NCBI GenBank assembly: GCA_013289855.1
Contig: JABCZD010000005.1
Location: 396,277 to 460,276 of the forward strand
From: Acidobacteriota bacterium
GTDB taxonomy: Bacteria; Acidobacteriota; Terriglobia; Acidiferrales; UBA7541
Length of the DNA stretch: 64,000 nucleotides
Reading direction: 5' to 3'
Every line of letters begins with the position of its first letter. The stretch's first letter is position 1. The notes beneath the pieces were generated by a model, which was not told the DNA's origin, searched no databases, and was given only the letters and a program-made list of their open reading frames with translations. A program made the translations under genes and the position numbers. Positions 9,811 through 19,504 of the stretch are shown here, one piece after another.

Positions 9811-10287
9811 TTAGAAACGAGAAACGATAAATAATCCACCGGCAATCGCCACCGCATCCTCCGCAAGAGCGATAACGAAATCCGGACACTTCAACGCGCG
9901 CACCAGGCGCGTGCGAATCTGATAGCCCCCGAACGCTCCAGCAACTCCGCCGGCGATTCCGAGCAGCGCGCCAATGACCATGGATTGCGCGCCGGCCACG
10001 GCCAGGCACGCGCCGCACAAGCCGCCGAGCAGAATGCGCGCCGTCAAGCCGAGCGGCGCGGTACGGCTGGGAGTACCCGGTAACTTATCGGAAGCGAGTT
10101 CGCCAACCGCCACCATGACGAAAATAATTACCGCGGCCTTGGCGCTCATGAACGACAGCGCCGAGCCATGCAAATTGAGCCAACCGTGATACGCACCCCA
10201 CGCAACCACCGCCGGCGCGGTGAGCGAACGCAGGCCGGTGACCACGCCGATGAGAAAGGCCAGCAGCAACACTTGAGCGGGATTCAC
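9811..10287 (-). CDS. DUF4126-type small integral membrane protein
   Basis: This 158-residue protein has about four hydrophobic segments and a pattern typical of the DUF4126 family: an N-terminal GVVTGLRSLTAPAVVAWG stretch, a middle ARILLGGLCGACLAVAGAQ stretch and a C-terminal ALAEDAVAIAGG segment. The function of the family is not known. Translation starts at GTG 10287 behind an AAGGAG ribosome binding site seven bases upstream. It is the last gene of a leftward run that begins with the TPR protein and rpiA, and it follows the 60-residue membrane protein by 29 bases, so the two are probably co-transcribed. Confidence 0.78.
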   Translation of the reverse strand: MNPAQVLLLAFLIGVVTGLRSLTAPAVVAWGAYHGWLNLHGSALSFMSAKAAVIIFVMVAVGELASDKLPGTPSRTAPLGLTARILLGGLCGACLAVAGAQSMVIGALLGIAGGVAGAFGGYQIRTRLVRALKCPDFVIALAEDAVAIAGGLFIVSRF

Positions 10288-10316
10288 CGGTCGACTCCTT
10301 GCGGTTCCTTGCGGCG

Positions 10317-10499
10317 TTATTGCGATTTAACGTACAGATGCGGAATGAAGTAAAACAAAAGCGCAACGAAAACAACAAAAAATAAAATTACGCCCAGCCA
10401 CGCTAGAACAAAATTCCGTTCATTCTCGCCGGGAGGCGGCGCGGTGATTCCCAGCATGAAATGCACGCCGCGAAATACGCCTGCTAGAAATTTGATCAT
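10317..10499 (-). CDS. Small 60-aa single-span membrane protein
   Basis: The product has one strong hydrophobic segment (residues about 29-51, VLAWLGVILFFVVFVALLFY) after a short amphipathic N-terminus containing GITAPPPGENER. I do not recognise a family. It lies 29 bases upstream of the DUF4126 gene on the same strand and 110 bases downstream of rpiA. The clean transmembrane profile and operon position support it as a real gene. Confidence 0.6.
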   Translation of the reverse strand: MIKFLAGVFRGVHFMLGITAPPPGENERNFVLAWLGVILFFVVFVALLFYFIPHLYVKSQ

Positions 10500-10609
10500 T
10501 CAGGAGACCTGATGCTCTGCTGTTTAGACTGAAACCTGGTGCTGCCAGCAACGCTGCGCCGGCGGGAAAAACACTCGCCGTGCATAATCGGCAGGCAGGA
10601 CATTGCTAT

Positions 10610-11290
10610 CTATTTGTGGAGCAGCTGGATTTCGCGTTCGCTGGATACGATGGCCAGGTCCGCCATGTTTAGAAACAAGCCGTGCTCCACGACGCCAACG
10701 ATGGCGCGGACGGAAGCCGCGAGAGACTGCGGGTCGAGAATCTGTCCACAGGCGCAATCGAGAATCAGGTTTCCTTCGTCGGTGATGTACTCGGTGCCTT
10801 CCGGATGGTGTCGGACGGCGGGATGAATTCCCAGAGCGGACAGTTTGGCGGCCACGAGCGGTGCGGCCATGGGAATCACTTCTATAGGCAAAGGAAATTT
10901 TCCGAGATGGGCGACGATTTTGCTGGAGTCCGCGACCACGACAAATTTCTTGGAGGCGCTGGCGACAATTTTTTCGCGCAGCAGCGCGCCGCCGCCGCCC
11001 TTGATCAAAGCGAGTCCTGGAGCAATTTCGTCGGCGCCGTCGATGGTGACATCGATGGTGGAAGTTTGATGAAAATCGATGATGGGAATGGAGAGAGATT
11101 TCGCGAGTTGCTCGCTGTTGTTGGAAGACGCGATGCCGCGAATTTTCAGGCCTTGCTGCACGCGCGCGCCGAGAAGCTTGATGAAATGCGTGGACGTGGT
11201 GCCGGAACCGAGGCCCACGATCATGCCATCGGAAACAAATTCCAGGGCTTTCTGGGCGGCGAGTTCCTTGGCGTGGTCGGCGGAGTCCAT
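10610..11290 (-). CDS. rpiA: Ribose-5-phosphate isomerase A
   Basis: This cytoplasmic enzyme interconverts ribose 5-phosphate and ribulose 5-phosphate in the pentose phosphate pathway. The 226 residues contain the phosphate-binding GLGSGTTSTHFIKLLG loop near residue 30 and the catalytic signature TIDGADEIAPGLALIKGGGGALLREKIVA around residues 83-112. Length is normal. It lies downstream of the TPR-protein gene on the same strand with a 218-base gap. In context it would channel ribose 5-phosphate made by the nearby ribokinase into central metabolism. Confidence 0.95.
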   Translation of the reverse strand: MDSADHAKELAAQKALEFVSDGMIVGLGSGTTSTHFIKLLGARVQQGLKIRGIASSNNSEQLAKSLSIPIIDFHQTSTIDVTIDGADEIAPGLALIKGGGGALLREKIVASASKKFVVVADSSKIVAHLGKFPLPIEVIPMAAPLVAAKLSALGIHPAVRHHPEGTEYITDEGNLILDCACGQILDPQSLAASVRAIVGVVEHGLFLNMADLAIVSSEREIQLLHK

Positions 11291-11508
11291 GGCAGAGAGA
11301 GCTTAAACTTTTTGGCCCGGCGAGGCGATAGTTATTTCGCGGATCGCGAGATTCGGACGGATGGCACGACTAGGAAGCCCCTCGGCGGGGGTTCCGCTGC
11401 GGAAAACGTGTCCATATTTTCTAGGAGTTTAATCTACCGAATGGTTTGTTCAACATTCACTTTCAACGCAGAAAGCAGGTGCTGAAGTAACGCTGATTCA
11501 TGCGTTTG

Positions 11509-13041
11509 TCAATGCGGGGCGGCAGGCGTGGCGGGCTGGGACTGGAGAATTACTAGGAATTGGCGGAGGTCGCGGCGCTGGCGGTCGAGGGTGTCGGCTT
11601 CGGATTTTTGGACTTGCTTGTAGATGGCGAATTCCTGGGCGGCTTGGGCGGCGTTGCCGGTGCGTTGGTAGGCTTGGCCGAGGCGGCGGTGGGCTTCGGC
11701 GAGTTGCGGGTTGGCGGCGATGGCTTGACGGAGAAACTGGGTGGCGCGGGCGAAATCGTTTTGCGCGGCGTAGAGAATGCCGAGTTGCAGATAGGCTTCG
11801 GCGAGCGTGGGATCGATGGCCACGGCTTTTTCCAGCAGGGCCACGGCCTGGCGGAATTGCTGGGAATTGCCCGGCGGATCGCCTGACGGATCGTTTGACG
11901 GATTTCCTGACCGATTGGTTGATGGATTGTCTGAAGGGCTGCCTGGCTGATTGACAGACGGATTTCCTGACAGATTTCCTGAAGGGCGATTATTTTTCCA
12001 GAGGCTGACGGCGTAATAATAATTCGCTCGCGCGTTGCCGGGCTGTAGTTTGGCGAAGCGGGCGAGTTTTTCTTCGGCGCAGGGGACGGGATCGATGGCG
12101 GCGTCTGCGATTTTGCCGAGAAAAAGATACGGGGCGGGATCGGCGGGATTTAGGTCGGAGGCTTGGCAGACGCGGCGGGCGGCGTCATCGCGCAAACCGT
12201 TGGCGTAGAGGGCGGCGCCGAGTCCGACGAGCATGCGCGTGGATTGCGGATGCAGAGCAAAACCTTTGGTAAAAACTTCGGCGGCGGGTTGGGTGGCGCG
12301 ATGGAGGAGCAGTTCGCTGCCCCAGGCAAAATAATTTTCTTCGCTGGGGTCGAGGCGGGCGGCTTGCGCGTATTCGCGAACGGCGGCGACGGGATCGCTG
12401 GAGCGTTCGTCGCGATCGCCGGATAGACGATGGGCGGCGGCGTCCGCGCTGGTGTTTGCGGAAGAAGCGGGTGCGGCGGCGGATTTTAGCGCCAGCGTTT
12501 CTTTGGCGAGGGCGTCGCTGGTGCGCGTGGTGGCGTCGGAGCCGTGCAAGCCGAGGTTGGACCAATCGGTGATGCCGGCGATGACGAAATTGGGCTGGTC
12601 GGAAAATTCCATGGAATTGGGGGAGCAAGGGTGCGGGGCGTTCGCATCGGGCGCATTGAGGACGAGGTCGACATGTTTATTTTCTCCCGCTGAAAGTTCG
12701 AGCGAGCGCGAAGGACCCGGGCACATCGCGGCTGTTCGCGCGGCGATGGTGAACGCACCGGGCGGAAGAGCGGTATACAAGAAGGTTCCGTCGGCAGCGG
12801 ATTTGGTTTCGAAGGATTTTTCGCCCGGTCCGATCAGCACGATGGAAGCGGCGGCGACGGGCTTGCCGCTGGCGTCACGCACAACGCCTTCGATGGAGCT
12901 TGCTTCGGTGGCCTGCGGGGACGAAGTCTGCGCGAATGCCGGGACACTTGCGAAAGCTGGCAGCGCCAGCGCTGCCAAAAATAAAATTCGCGCCGCGAAA
13001 TTTATTTTGGCAATGAACCGCGCTGAACAACTTAATGTCAT
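11509..13041 (-). CDS. Secreted carboxypeptidase-regulatory and TPR-repeat protein
   Basis: I choose ATG at 13041 (510 residues) because it precedes the signal peptide; an open extension upstream is basic and unlike protein. After the signal peptide (residues about 12-38) comes a carboxypeptidase-regulatory-like domain (SIEGVVRDASGKPVAAASIVLIG) to about residue 130. TPR helices then run from about 210 to 480 (AEAYLQLGILYAAQNDFARA; AEAHRRLGQAYQRTGNAAQA). Between TPR motifs lies an N-P-S-G rich low-complexity insert encoded by 12-base repeats at 11877-11990. A periplasmic or outer-membrane scaffold role is likely; the partner is unknown. It is divergent from the ribokinase gene. Confidence 0.85.
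   Translation of the reverse strand: MTLSCSARFIAKINFAARILFLAALALPAFASVPAFAQTSSPQATEASSIEGVVRDASGKPVAAASIVLIGPGEKSFETKSAADGTFLYTALPPGAFTIAARTAAMCPGPSRSLELSAGENKHVDLVLNAPDANAPHPCSPNSMEFSDQPNFVIAGITDWSNLGLHGSDATTRTSDALAKETLALKSAAAPASSANTSADAAAHRLSGDRDERSSDPVAAVREYAQAARLDPSEENYFAWGSELLLHRATQPAAEVFTKGFALHPQSTRMLVGLGAALYANGLRDDAARRVCQASDLNPADPAPYLFLGKIADAAIDPVPCAEEKLARFAKLQPGNARANYYYAVSLWKNNRPSGNLSGNPSVNQPGSPSDNPSTNRSGNPSNDPSGDPPGNSQQFRQAVALLEKAVAIDPTLAEAYLQLGILYAAQNDFARATQFLRQAIAANPQLAEAHRRLGQAYQRTGNAAQAAQEFAIYKQVQKSEADTLDRQRRDLRQFLVILQSQPATPAAPH
11877..11990. repeat. Degenerate 12-bp tandem repeats inside the TPR gene
   Basis: Units of the type GGATTTCCTGAC recur about nine times. On the coding strand they encode a run of Asn/Asp-Pro-Ser-Gly tetrapeptides (SGNPSVNQPGSPSDNPSTNR and flanks). 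Repeat length is a multiple of three, so unit gain or loss keeps the reading frame. It sits in a linker between TPR motifs. Confidence 0.75.
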
Positions 13042-13161
13042 GGGTGTCGAATATTGTATGCGGCGCAGCGGTTGCCCGCAATTGCAACGCGTGCGCTTGC
13101 GGCTTGCCGATTGCTCGCGGGTAGTATAGTTTTCCAGTTCCGCCAGCAAAGGAAAATTCGA

Positions 13162-14100
13162 ATGAGCAAAGTGCCGCGAATTGCCGTGATCGGCAGTGCG
13201 AATGTTGACCTGACCACGTTTAGCGATAAATTTCCTCGCCCCGGCGAAACGATTTTTGGGCAGCGCTTCGATTTGGGATTTGGCGGCAAGGGCGCGAACC
13301 AGGCGGTGGCCGCGCGGCTTTGTGGCGCTGAGGTGGTGATGATCGCCAAAGTCGGCAACGATTTATTTGGTGAAGCTACGATCAAAAATTTCAAAGCACA
13401 GGGAATCGATACGGCGCACGTGGGAATCGTTGAAGGCGTTTCCAGCGGCGTCGCGCCGATTTTTGTGGAGCCGGGCGGGCAGAACCGCATTTTGGTGGTG
13501 AAGGGCGCGAACGACACGCTGCGGCCGGCGGACATCGATGCCGCGGCGAAGACGCTGAAGACCGCGGACGCCATGGTACTGCAATTTGAAATTCCCCTGG
13601 AGACGATTTACTACGCCGTGGAGTTTGCCAATAAGAATAAAATTCGGTGCATCGTCAATCCCGCGCCCGCGCAGCCCGCGAATCTTGAAGCGCTGCGCAC
13701 CGCGGACTACTTCATTCCCAATGAAAGCGAAGCGGAAACTATTACCGGCTTGCCGGTGCACTCGGTCGAGGAAGCCAAGCTGTGCGCGGCAGCGTTGTTG
13801 CAAAAAGGATTTGCGCGGGTGATTTTGACGCTGGGCAGCCGCGGTTCGCTGCTGGCGGCCCCGGAGTCCGCGGAGGTTTTTGCTCCGTTTGCGGTGACGC
13901 CGCTGGACACCACCGGGGCCGGCGACGCGTTCATTGGCAGCTTCGCGGTATTTCTCGGCGAGGGCCTGCCGGAGCGCGAGGCGCTGACACGCGCGAACCT
14001 GTACGCGGGTTTGTCCACCATGCAAGTGGGGACGCAAAAATCGTTTCCGACGCGCGCGCGCTTCGAAACGGAATGGCAGAATCGGCGCGCGGCGCGGTAA
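13162..14100 (+). CDS. rbsK: Ribokinase (PfkB family)
   Basis: The product phosphorylates ribose to ribose 5-phosphate with ATP in the cytoplasm. The start is ATG 13162 behind AAAGGA, giving 312 residues. Family signatures are present: the N-terminal GSANVDLTTFSDKFPRPGET, the glycine-rich GGKGANQAVAARLCGA motif, and the C-terminal DTTGAGDAFIGSFAVFLGEG with the catalytic aspartate. It is followed 12 bases later by a ribose/glucose-type transporter with its own AAAGGAG site, so the two form an operon for uptake and phosphorylation of a pentose, most simply ribose released by the nucleoside hydrolases further downstream. PfkB kinases acting on other sugars are hard to exclude. Confidence 0.9.
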   Translation: MSKVPRIAVIGSANVDLTTFSDKFPRPGETIFGQRFDLGFGGKGANQAVAARLCGAEVVMIAKVGNDLFGEATIKNFKAQGIDTAHVGIVEGVSSGVAPIFVEPGGQNRILVVKGANDTLRPADIDAAAKTLKTADAMVLQFEIPLETIYYAVEFANKNKIRCIVNPAPAQPANLEALRTADYFIPNESEAETITGLPVHSVEEAKLCAAALLQKGFARVILTLGSRGSLLAAPESAEVFAPFAVTPLDTTGAGDAFIGSFAVFLGEGLPEREALTRANLYAGLSTMQVGTQKSFPTRARFETEWQNRRAAR

Positions 14101-14112
14101 AAAGGAGCCAGC

Positions 14113-15111
14113 ATGTTTGTTTTGCAGAGTTATCCCGCAGCCGTGGTTTTCTGCGTCATTACCATGTTCTGTTGGGGCTCGTGGGCCAACACGCAAAAAC
14201 TGGCGCGCAAAGGCTGGCGCTTTGAACTTTTCTACTGGGACTACACCATCGGCGTGCTGCTGCTGACGTTGATATTGGGGCTGACGCTGGGCAGTTCCGG
14301 CAGCGCGGGACGCCCGTTTCTTGAGGATCTGCGACAAGCATCGCAGTCCAGCATTTTTTCGGCGCTGCTCGGCGGCGCGATTTTCAACGCGGCAAATATC
14401 CTGCTGGTTGCGGCGATTGACATCGCGGGCATGGCGGTGGCTTTTCCCGTGGGCATCGGGCTTGCGCTGGTTTTGGGAGTGGTGGTGAACTATGTGGCGG
14501 ATCCGATCGGCAACGCTGGCTTGCTTTTCGGAGGCGTGGCTTTGGTCGTGCTGGCCATTCTTCTGGACGCTACCGCTTACCGTAAGATTCCCGGCGGCGC
14601 GGCGGGGGTCAGCACAAAAGGGTTGGTGCTTTCGGTCTCCTGCGGCCTGCTGATGGGCTTTTTCTATCGCTTCGTGGCGGCTTCAATGTATCCGGATTTC
14701 ACGCAGCCCGCGCCTGGGACGTTCGGGCCGTATGCCGCGGTTTTTGTGTTCGCCGTGGGGATTTTTCTTAGTAATTTTATCCTGAATACTCTGGTGATGA
14801 AAAAGCCGTTCGTGGGCGCGCCGGTGGCGTTTTCCGATTATTTCGGCGGCGATTTCCGCACGCATCTCACGGGCATTCTGGGCGGCATGATCTGGGGCGT
14901 GGGAATGTCGTTTAACATCATCGCTTCGGGGCGCGCGGGGTTCGCGATTTCCTACGGGCTTGGACAAGGCGCGACGATGGTCGCCGCGCTTTGGGGAGTT
15001 TTTATCTGGAAGGAGTTTCGCGCCGCTCCCGCGGGCACGTCCAAACTTATTGGCGCGATGTTCCTCTGCTTTCTTGCGGGGATTGTGCTGATCATTCGTG
15101 CGCGCTTGTAA
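14113..15111 (+). CDS. Ten-helix sugar permease of the GRP/RhaT type (DMT superfamily)
   Basis: This 332-residue inner-membrane protein shows about ten hydrophobic segments. Its opening (VFCVITMFCWGSWANTQKLA), the WDYTIGVLL stretch and the later GGMIWGVGMSFNIIAS and YGLGQGATMVAALWGVFIWKEF segments are typical of the glucose/ribose porter and rhamnose-proton symporter families. Translation starts at ATG 14113 behind AAAGGAG immediately after the ribokinase stop. The pairing with ribokinase suggests ribose as substrate; this is inference from context. Confidence 0.85.
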   Translation: MFVLQSYPAAVVFCVITMFCWGSWANTQKLARKGWRFELFYWDYTIGVLLLTLILGLTLGSSGSAGRPFLEDLRQASQSSIFSALLGGAIFNAANILLVAAIDIAGMAVAFPVGIGLALVLGVVVNYVADPIGNAGLLFGGVALVVLAILLDATAYRKIPGGAAGVSTKGLVLSVSCGLLMGFFYRFVAASMYPDFTQPAPGTFGPYAAVFVFAVGIFLSNFILNTLVMKKPFVGAPVAFSDYFGGDFRTHLTGILGGMIWGVGMSFNIIASGRAGFAISYGLGQGATMVAALWGVFIWKEFRAAPAGTSKLIGAMFLCFLAGIVLIIRARL

Positions 15112-15572
15112 CACGCCCGTAACATTTGCAGCGGCCCGATGAAGTCGTCCGGAAAACACGAAATAATAATTCTCTTAGAAGCTTCCACAGCTTCCTTTTT
15201 TCCGAAACTTTACTTTTACCTTGACACCCAATCCGGCAGGCAACTAACCTACGCGCAATGACTTAGGGGTGATACCGCTGAAAAGTTTTTCTTTTGCAGC
15301 GCCCTCCTTGCGGGAGCCATGATGCGTTCGGATGGATGTAGACCTTTCCAAAGATACGCTTTCTCATTTCCGCGGGATCTCTGTCGAGTGCAAGTTTTTA
15401 AAATGGATTGCAGCAAAGATTTAGCGACACCGCGCGCGCGATTTGTGATTCACTGCGTCTGAATGAAGTGTGGTGACGGGGAATTTTTCAGAAGGCCGCG
15501 CATGCCGCTGCGTGCACGTGCCGCACTGGAAGGCGATCGAAGTATCCGGGGTACTCGAAAGGAGTTTAGTCT
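15112..15572. promoter_or_regulatory. 461-base leader region before the TonB-dependent receptor
   Basis: No coding region is supported. TTGACA at 15221-15226 is followed after 18 bases by TAACCT, a weak -10, so a promoter about 325 bases upstream of the receptor is possible. A long 5' leader would result. A GAAAGGAG ribosome binding site lies about ten bases before the receptor ATG. A TAGGGGTGATACCGCTGA segment at about 15264 recalls the first half of a TPP riboswitch but the second half is missing. Confidence 0.3.
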
Positions 15573-18500
15573 ATGAGGGTAAGATCATTTGGTTTCGCAA
15601 TCGCAATGGTGGCGGCGCTTTTTGGGGCTTCCTCGCTGTATGGCCAAGCCACGGGGAGTTTCACCGGTAATGTGATCGACAAATCCGGCTCTTCCGTGTC
15701 CGGCGCCACCGTGACGGCCACTTCCCAAGGCACCGGGGTGGCCCGCGAGAGCAAGACCGACGACGCTGGCCACTACCTCATCCCGCTCCTCCCCGTAGGC
15801 CTCTATACCCTCCGCGTGGAGTTCACCGGCTTCGCACCGGTGGAATCCAAAGACCTGCGTCTGCAGGTGGATGAATCGCGCGAACTGAACTTCACGCTGT
15901 CGCCATCAACGGCGACGAGTACCGTCGAAGTCACAGCCTCAGCGGTTGCGGTGGAAACCACCAATCCCTCTCTCGGCCAGGTGATTACCGCGCAGCAAGT
16001 AACGCAATTGCCGCTGAATGGCCGCGATTTCGTGCAGCTCGCCACGCTCACTGCCGGAGCAACAGCAGAAACCAACCCGAACAGTTTTTTCACGGGCGGC
16101 GCGGACAGCGAGGTGGCGGCGCGTGGATCGTTCTCGCTATCGGTCGGCGGGTCACGTCCGAATAGTACCGATTGGATTTTGGATGGGGTGGACAACAACG
16201 AATTGACTGCTGGCGGTATCGGCATCTTTTCGTCCATTGATGACATTCAAGAGTTCAAGGTCTTGACGTACAACTACTCAGCGCAATATGGCACCCGCGC
16301 GGGACCCGCGGTGCTGGTCACCACCAAATCCGGCTCCAATGACTTCCACGGAACGCTGTTCGAGTTCTTCCGCAATACCTCGCTGGATGCCAAGAGCTTT
16401 TTTGCTCAGACACCGGAAAAGTTCAACTTGAACCAATTTGGCGGGTCCGTCGGTGGACCCATCCGCAAGAACAAGACTTTTTTCTTCGTAGATGGCGAGC
16501 AAAAGGATCAGCTCCACGCCATTCCTTTTACAGGGCTGGTACCCAGTGCGGCGATGCGGCCGAGTGCCACGCAACCCTACGCGGACTTCACGAATGATCC
16601 CTTTGGCAATCCTGTGACTGGCACAGTGCTGGTCGGCAACAATCTCGTTACGGTACCTGGGATCGTTAATCCGAATATGTTGGGAACTTCGACAAACCCC
16701 GCGGTCTTTCCCAACGTCTATTTCCAGTGCAACGCTGCGGGCGTGCCGCTTCCGGCCGCAGCGAATGGCAGCCAGCCGCAGGGAACGCCGTGTAGCAAAA
16801 TTCCAGCCAGCTTGGTCAATAGCATTGGCGGATCCTTGATTAACCTCTATCCGATGCCGAACGCCAACAATGCCGCTGCGGGGTTCAACTTTGTAAGCCA
16901 GCCGGTGCGCAGCCTGTATGAAACGAAGTTTGACGTCCGGCTGGATCACACCTTTTCGAGCGCCGATAGTATCTTCTCTCGTTTTAGCTACGATCAGGCG
17001 GTTTCTTACGTGCCTGGCGGAGGGGGGCCTGACTCATTTGCCGAGGCTAACGCGTTCGGGAGCAACCAGGGAATTATCAATCACGCGCGCAACGTCGCCA
17101 TTGGCGAGACCCACGTCTTTTCACCCAACTTGGTGAACCAGGCGAGCTTCGGTTACAACCGCATCTTCGACTACATCACCTCGCAGGGCACGGGGAGTTG
17201 CGCGTCAGCGAACATCGCAGGCACCGGCATTCCCGGCGCGAACCTGGGCTGCACCGGTGCTCCCGGCAGCGCCACGTGCATTCAGGGAGCCTATAGCTGC
17301 GGTTTGGTGTCGACGTTGCTCACTGGCGGCTACTGGTCCCTGGGTGATCGAGGCTACACGCCGTTTCAAGGCGGAACCAATATCTTTACGTTCGCTGATT
17401 CGCTCGACGTGATTCGCGGCAAGCACGACATCAAGTTGGGTATTGATATCCGTGCAAACCAGATGAACGTAGGCGCCGAAGCGTTCCAGGACGGCTTCTG
17501 GATTCCCGGTGCTATCGGCACTTTCTCCGGCTTCTCTCTTGGGCCCGCAACGCCCGGCACCGCCCCGTTAGCGAGTATTCCTGGTAATCCGCAGGCGGAT
17601 TTAGTGCTTGGGTTAGTGGGCGTATCTGAGCACGATCAGACCTTCAACGGCCCAGTTACCGGTCGTCGCTGGAAGATCATCCGTCCGTACCTGCAGGATG
17701 ATTGGAGAATCACCAGAGACCTTACGCTGAATCTGGGCCTGGCGTGGGATTTCACGACTCCCATTACCGATTCCGATGGGCGCATGGCCGACTATATTCC
17801 TGGGACGGGCTCGGGCCAGCTGCTCATTGCCAATCAGAACAATGTGAACGCGTCGGCTGGCATACAGATGAATTGGACCGCCCTTGAGCCGCGCATCGGC
17901 TTGGCTTGGAAGGTGCTCGGCAGCGATAAGACCGTCGTGCGCGGGGGCTTTTCCGTCTATCACGATTCTGCTTGGAGCATGGGCGCTCAGGGCCTTTGGC
18001 AGAATCCACCGTTCTTCGCCGAGGGCGATAACTTTGGCTTAGCGCAAAACTCCGGGATACTTTTCGGAACCCAACAAGTCGGTTGCCCCACGGCCACCTC
18101 GTTCTGCGCCACAGTACCGAATGGGCCGGCAGTTACGGGCGTTACCACGTCTCAGGGATTTCCCATTTTCAATACCCCGCCGGACATTGCCACCTTTACC
18201 GGAACGTTTTTCTTCCAACCCACCGACTTCAAGCTCGGCATGGTTCAGCAGTACAACGCGAACGTGGAGCGGCAGCTACCTGGAAACATCGTCCTTACCG
18301 TTGGCTATGCCGGTTCACATGGCAGAAACATTCTCGTGGCTGGAAACAACCTGAACACGAACAGCCCGTTGAGCGGGAACGGGATTGGCCCAACCGCTTG
18401 CGGCACGGTTACCGGTTATACCCTCGGATGCGCCGCCAATGGCGGTCCTTATGTGTCGCCATTTGGGGTCGGAAACGCTGTTTTGGAGTTCGGCGACCTC

Positions 18501-19265
18501 GGCAAGACCACCTACAACTCGCTGCAAATCAAGGCCGAGACGAAGTCCTCCAGATACGGTCTCTACGCCCTGGTCGCCTACACCTATTCGCATACCTACG
18601 ACAATGGCCTATCCGACGGCCTGGGCTCCTTGCTCAGCGCGCCCTACTTCCCGCTCCCGAATTGGCAGAACCTGGATTGGGGTTTGTCGCAAATCAACCT
18701 CAACAATAATTTCACTGCCAGTGTTATCTACGACTTGCCGTTCGGCAGGGGCAAGAAGTTTGGCAACGACTGGAATACCGCGACGAACTCGTTACTCGGC
18801 GGCTGGCAGGTGACGCTCATCGAAAAAATCACCTCCGGGTTCCCCGTTCCGCTGATCGACAGCGCTAACTCGTCAGGAGTCTCCTTCAATGCCGGGGGCA
18901 ACGGTAACAACTTCAACCGCCCGGACCAAGTTGCTGGGTGCCCCGTGCAAGCTGCGAACCACTCCTTGAACCAGTGGATCAACCCGGCCTGCTTTGTTGG
19001 GGCACCTGGAGGCGAACTTGGTGACGCCTCGCGCGTTCCGGTAACGGGCCCAGATTTCGTCAACACCGACTTCTCGGTTATCAAACAATTCGCGTTGCCT
19101 TGGGAGAATATGGGATTGAATTTCCGGGCGGAGTTCTTCAACCTTTTCAATCACGCGCAATTCGGTATGCCGGTAAACGATGTTAACGCTCTCGGCTTTG
19201 GCGCGGTGAATTCGACCGTGAACAACCCGCGGCTGGTCCAGTTCGGACTCAAGCTAACCTTTTAA
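15573..19265 (+). CDS. TonB-dependent receptor with carboxypeptidase-regulatory domain (Oar-like)
   Basis: This 1230-residue outer-membrane protein has a signal peptide (residues about 1-25), a carboxypeptidase-regulatory-like domain (GSFTGNVIDKSGSSVSGATV) to about 110, a plug domain (QVTQLPLNGRDFVQLATLT; SVGGSRPNSTDWILDGVDNN) to about 240, and a long barrel ending in a terminal phenylalanine (LVQFGLKLTF). Such receptors import a bound ligand using TonB energy. The substrate is not readable from sequence. Its neighbours (ribokinase, sugar permease, secreted nucleoside hydrolase) make a nucleoside, nucleotide or ribose-containing ligand plausible. It starts at ATG 15573 behind AAAGGAG. Confidence 0.92.
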   Translation: MRVRSFGFAIAMVAALFGASSLYGQATGSFTGNVIDKSGSSVSGATVTATSQGTGVARESKTDDAGHYLIPLLPVGLYTLRVEFTGFAPVESKDLRLQVDESRELNFTLSPSTATSTVEVTASAVAVETTNPSLGQVITAQQVTQLPLNGRDFVQLATLTAGATAETNPNSFFTGGADSEVAARGSFSLSVGGSRPNSTDWILDGVDNNELTAGGIGIFSSIDDIQEFKVLTYNYSAQYGTRAGPAVLVTTKSGSNDFHGTLFEFFRNTSLDAKSFFAQTPEKFNLNQFGGSVGGPIRKNKTFFFVDGEQKDQLHAIPFTGLVPSAAMRPSATQPYADFTNDPFGNPVTGTVLVGNNLVTVPGIVNPNMLGTSTNPAVFPNVYFQCNAAGVPLPAAANGSQPQGTPCSKIPASLVNSIGGSLINLYPMPNANNAAAGFNFVSQPVRSLYETKFDVRLDHTFSSADSIFSRFSYDQAVSYVPGGGGPDSFAEANAFGSNQGIINHARNVAIGETHVFSPNLVNQASFGYNRIFDYITSQGTGSCASANIAGTGIPGANLGCTGAPGSATCIQGAYSCGLVSTLLTGGYWSLGDRGYTPFQGGTNIFTFADSLDVIRGKHDIKLGIDIRANQMNVGAEAFQDGFWIPGAIGTFSGFSLGPATPGTAPLASIPGNPQADLVLGLVGVSEHDQTFNGPVTGRRWKIIRPYLQDDWRITRDLTLNLGLAWDFTTPITDSDGRMADYIPGTGSGQLLIANQNNVNASAGIQMNWTALEPRIGLAWKVLGSDKTVVRGGFSVYHDSAWSMGAQGLWQNPPFFAEGDNFGLAQNSGILFGTQQVGCPTATSFCATVPNGPAVTGVTTSQGFPIFNTPPDIATFTGTFFFQPTDFKLGMVQQYNANVERQLPGNIVLTVGYAGSHGRNILVAGNNLNTNSPLSGNGIGPTACGTVTGYTLGCAANGGPYVSPFGVGNAVLEFGDLGKTTYNSLQIKAETKSSRYGLYALVAYTYSHTYDNGLSDGLGSLLSAPYFPLPNWQNLDWGLSQINLNNNFTASVIYDLPFGRGKKFGNDWNTATNSLLGGWQVTLIEKITSGFPVPLIDSANSSGVSFNAGGNGNNFNRPDQVAGCPVQAANHSLNQWINPACFVGAPGGELGDASRVPVTGPDFVNTDFSVIKQFALPWENMGLNFRAEFFNLFNHAQFGMPVNDVNALGFGAVNSTVNNPRLVQFGLKLTF

Positions 19266-19427
19266 CTGCTCCTGCTGGGCGCAACATTCTGCGTAACCAT
19301 GGCCGGCTCGGCGCATCGCTGAGTCGGCCAATTTCTTGTACTGTGAACAAAAGAATCGGGTTTAGGAGCGGTTTGAGTGGCAATTTTCAGGGCGCGTATT
19401 CGGAAGTAGCTCTTTCCTCGATTATAC

Positions 19428-19456
19428 TTGACATTGATGTACTAATCGGTTATCAT
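19428..19456 (+). promoter_or_regulatory. Strong sigma-70 promoter for the first nucleoside hydrolase
   Basis: TTGACA (19428-19433), exactly 17 bases, then TATCAT (19451-19456) matches the consensus in 11 of 12 positions. Transcription would begin near 19463, giving a 5' leader of about 180 bases that contains the 39-bp repeat array. No other gene lies between. Confidence 0.65.
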
Positions 19457-19504
19457 CCTTTATGTCTCTTCGACACTCTCGACCGCGGACAGTCCGAATC
19501 CTCC

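Noticed and set aside
11373..11395. Hairpin GGAAGCCCC/GGGGGTTCC upstream of rpiA
   Set aside because: One mismatch, no T tract, and no sign of conservation; chance in GC-rich DNA is likely.
11490..11512. Minus-strand TTGACA as a promoter for rpiA
   Set aside because: No acceptable -10 element at 16-18 bases.
15260..15300. TPP-riboswitch-like TAGGGGTG followed by CGCTGAAAAG
   Set aside because: The second conserved half (CTGATCTGGATAATGCCAGCG type) is absent downstream and the next gene is a TonB receptor without thiamine context.
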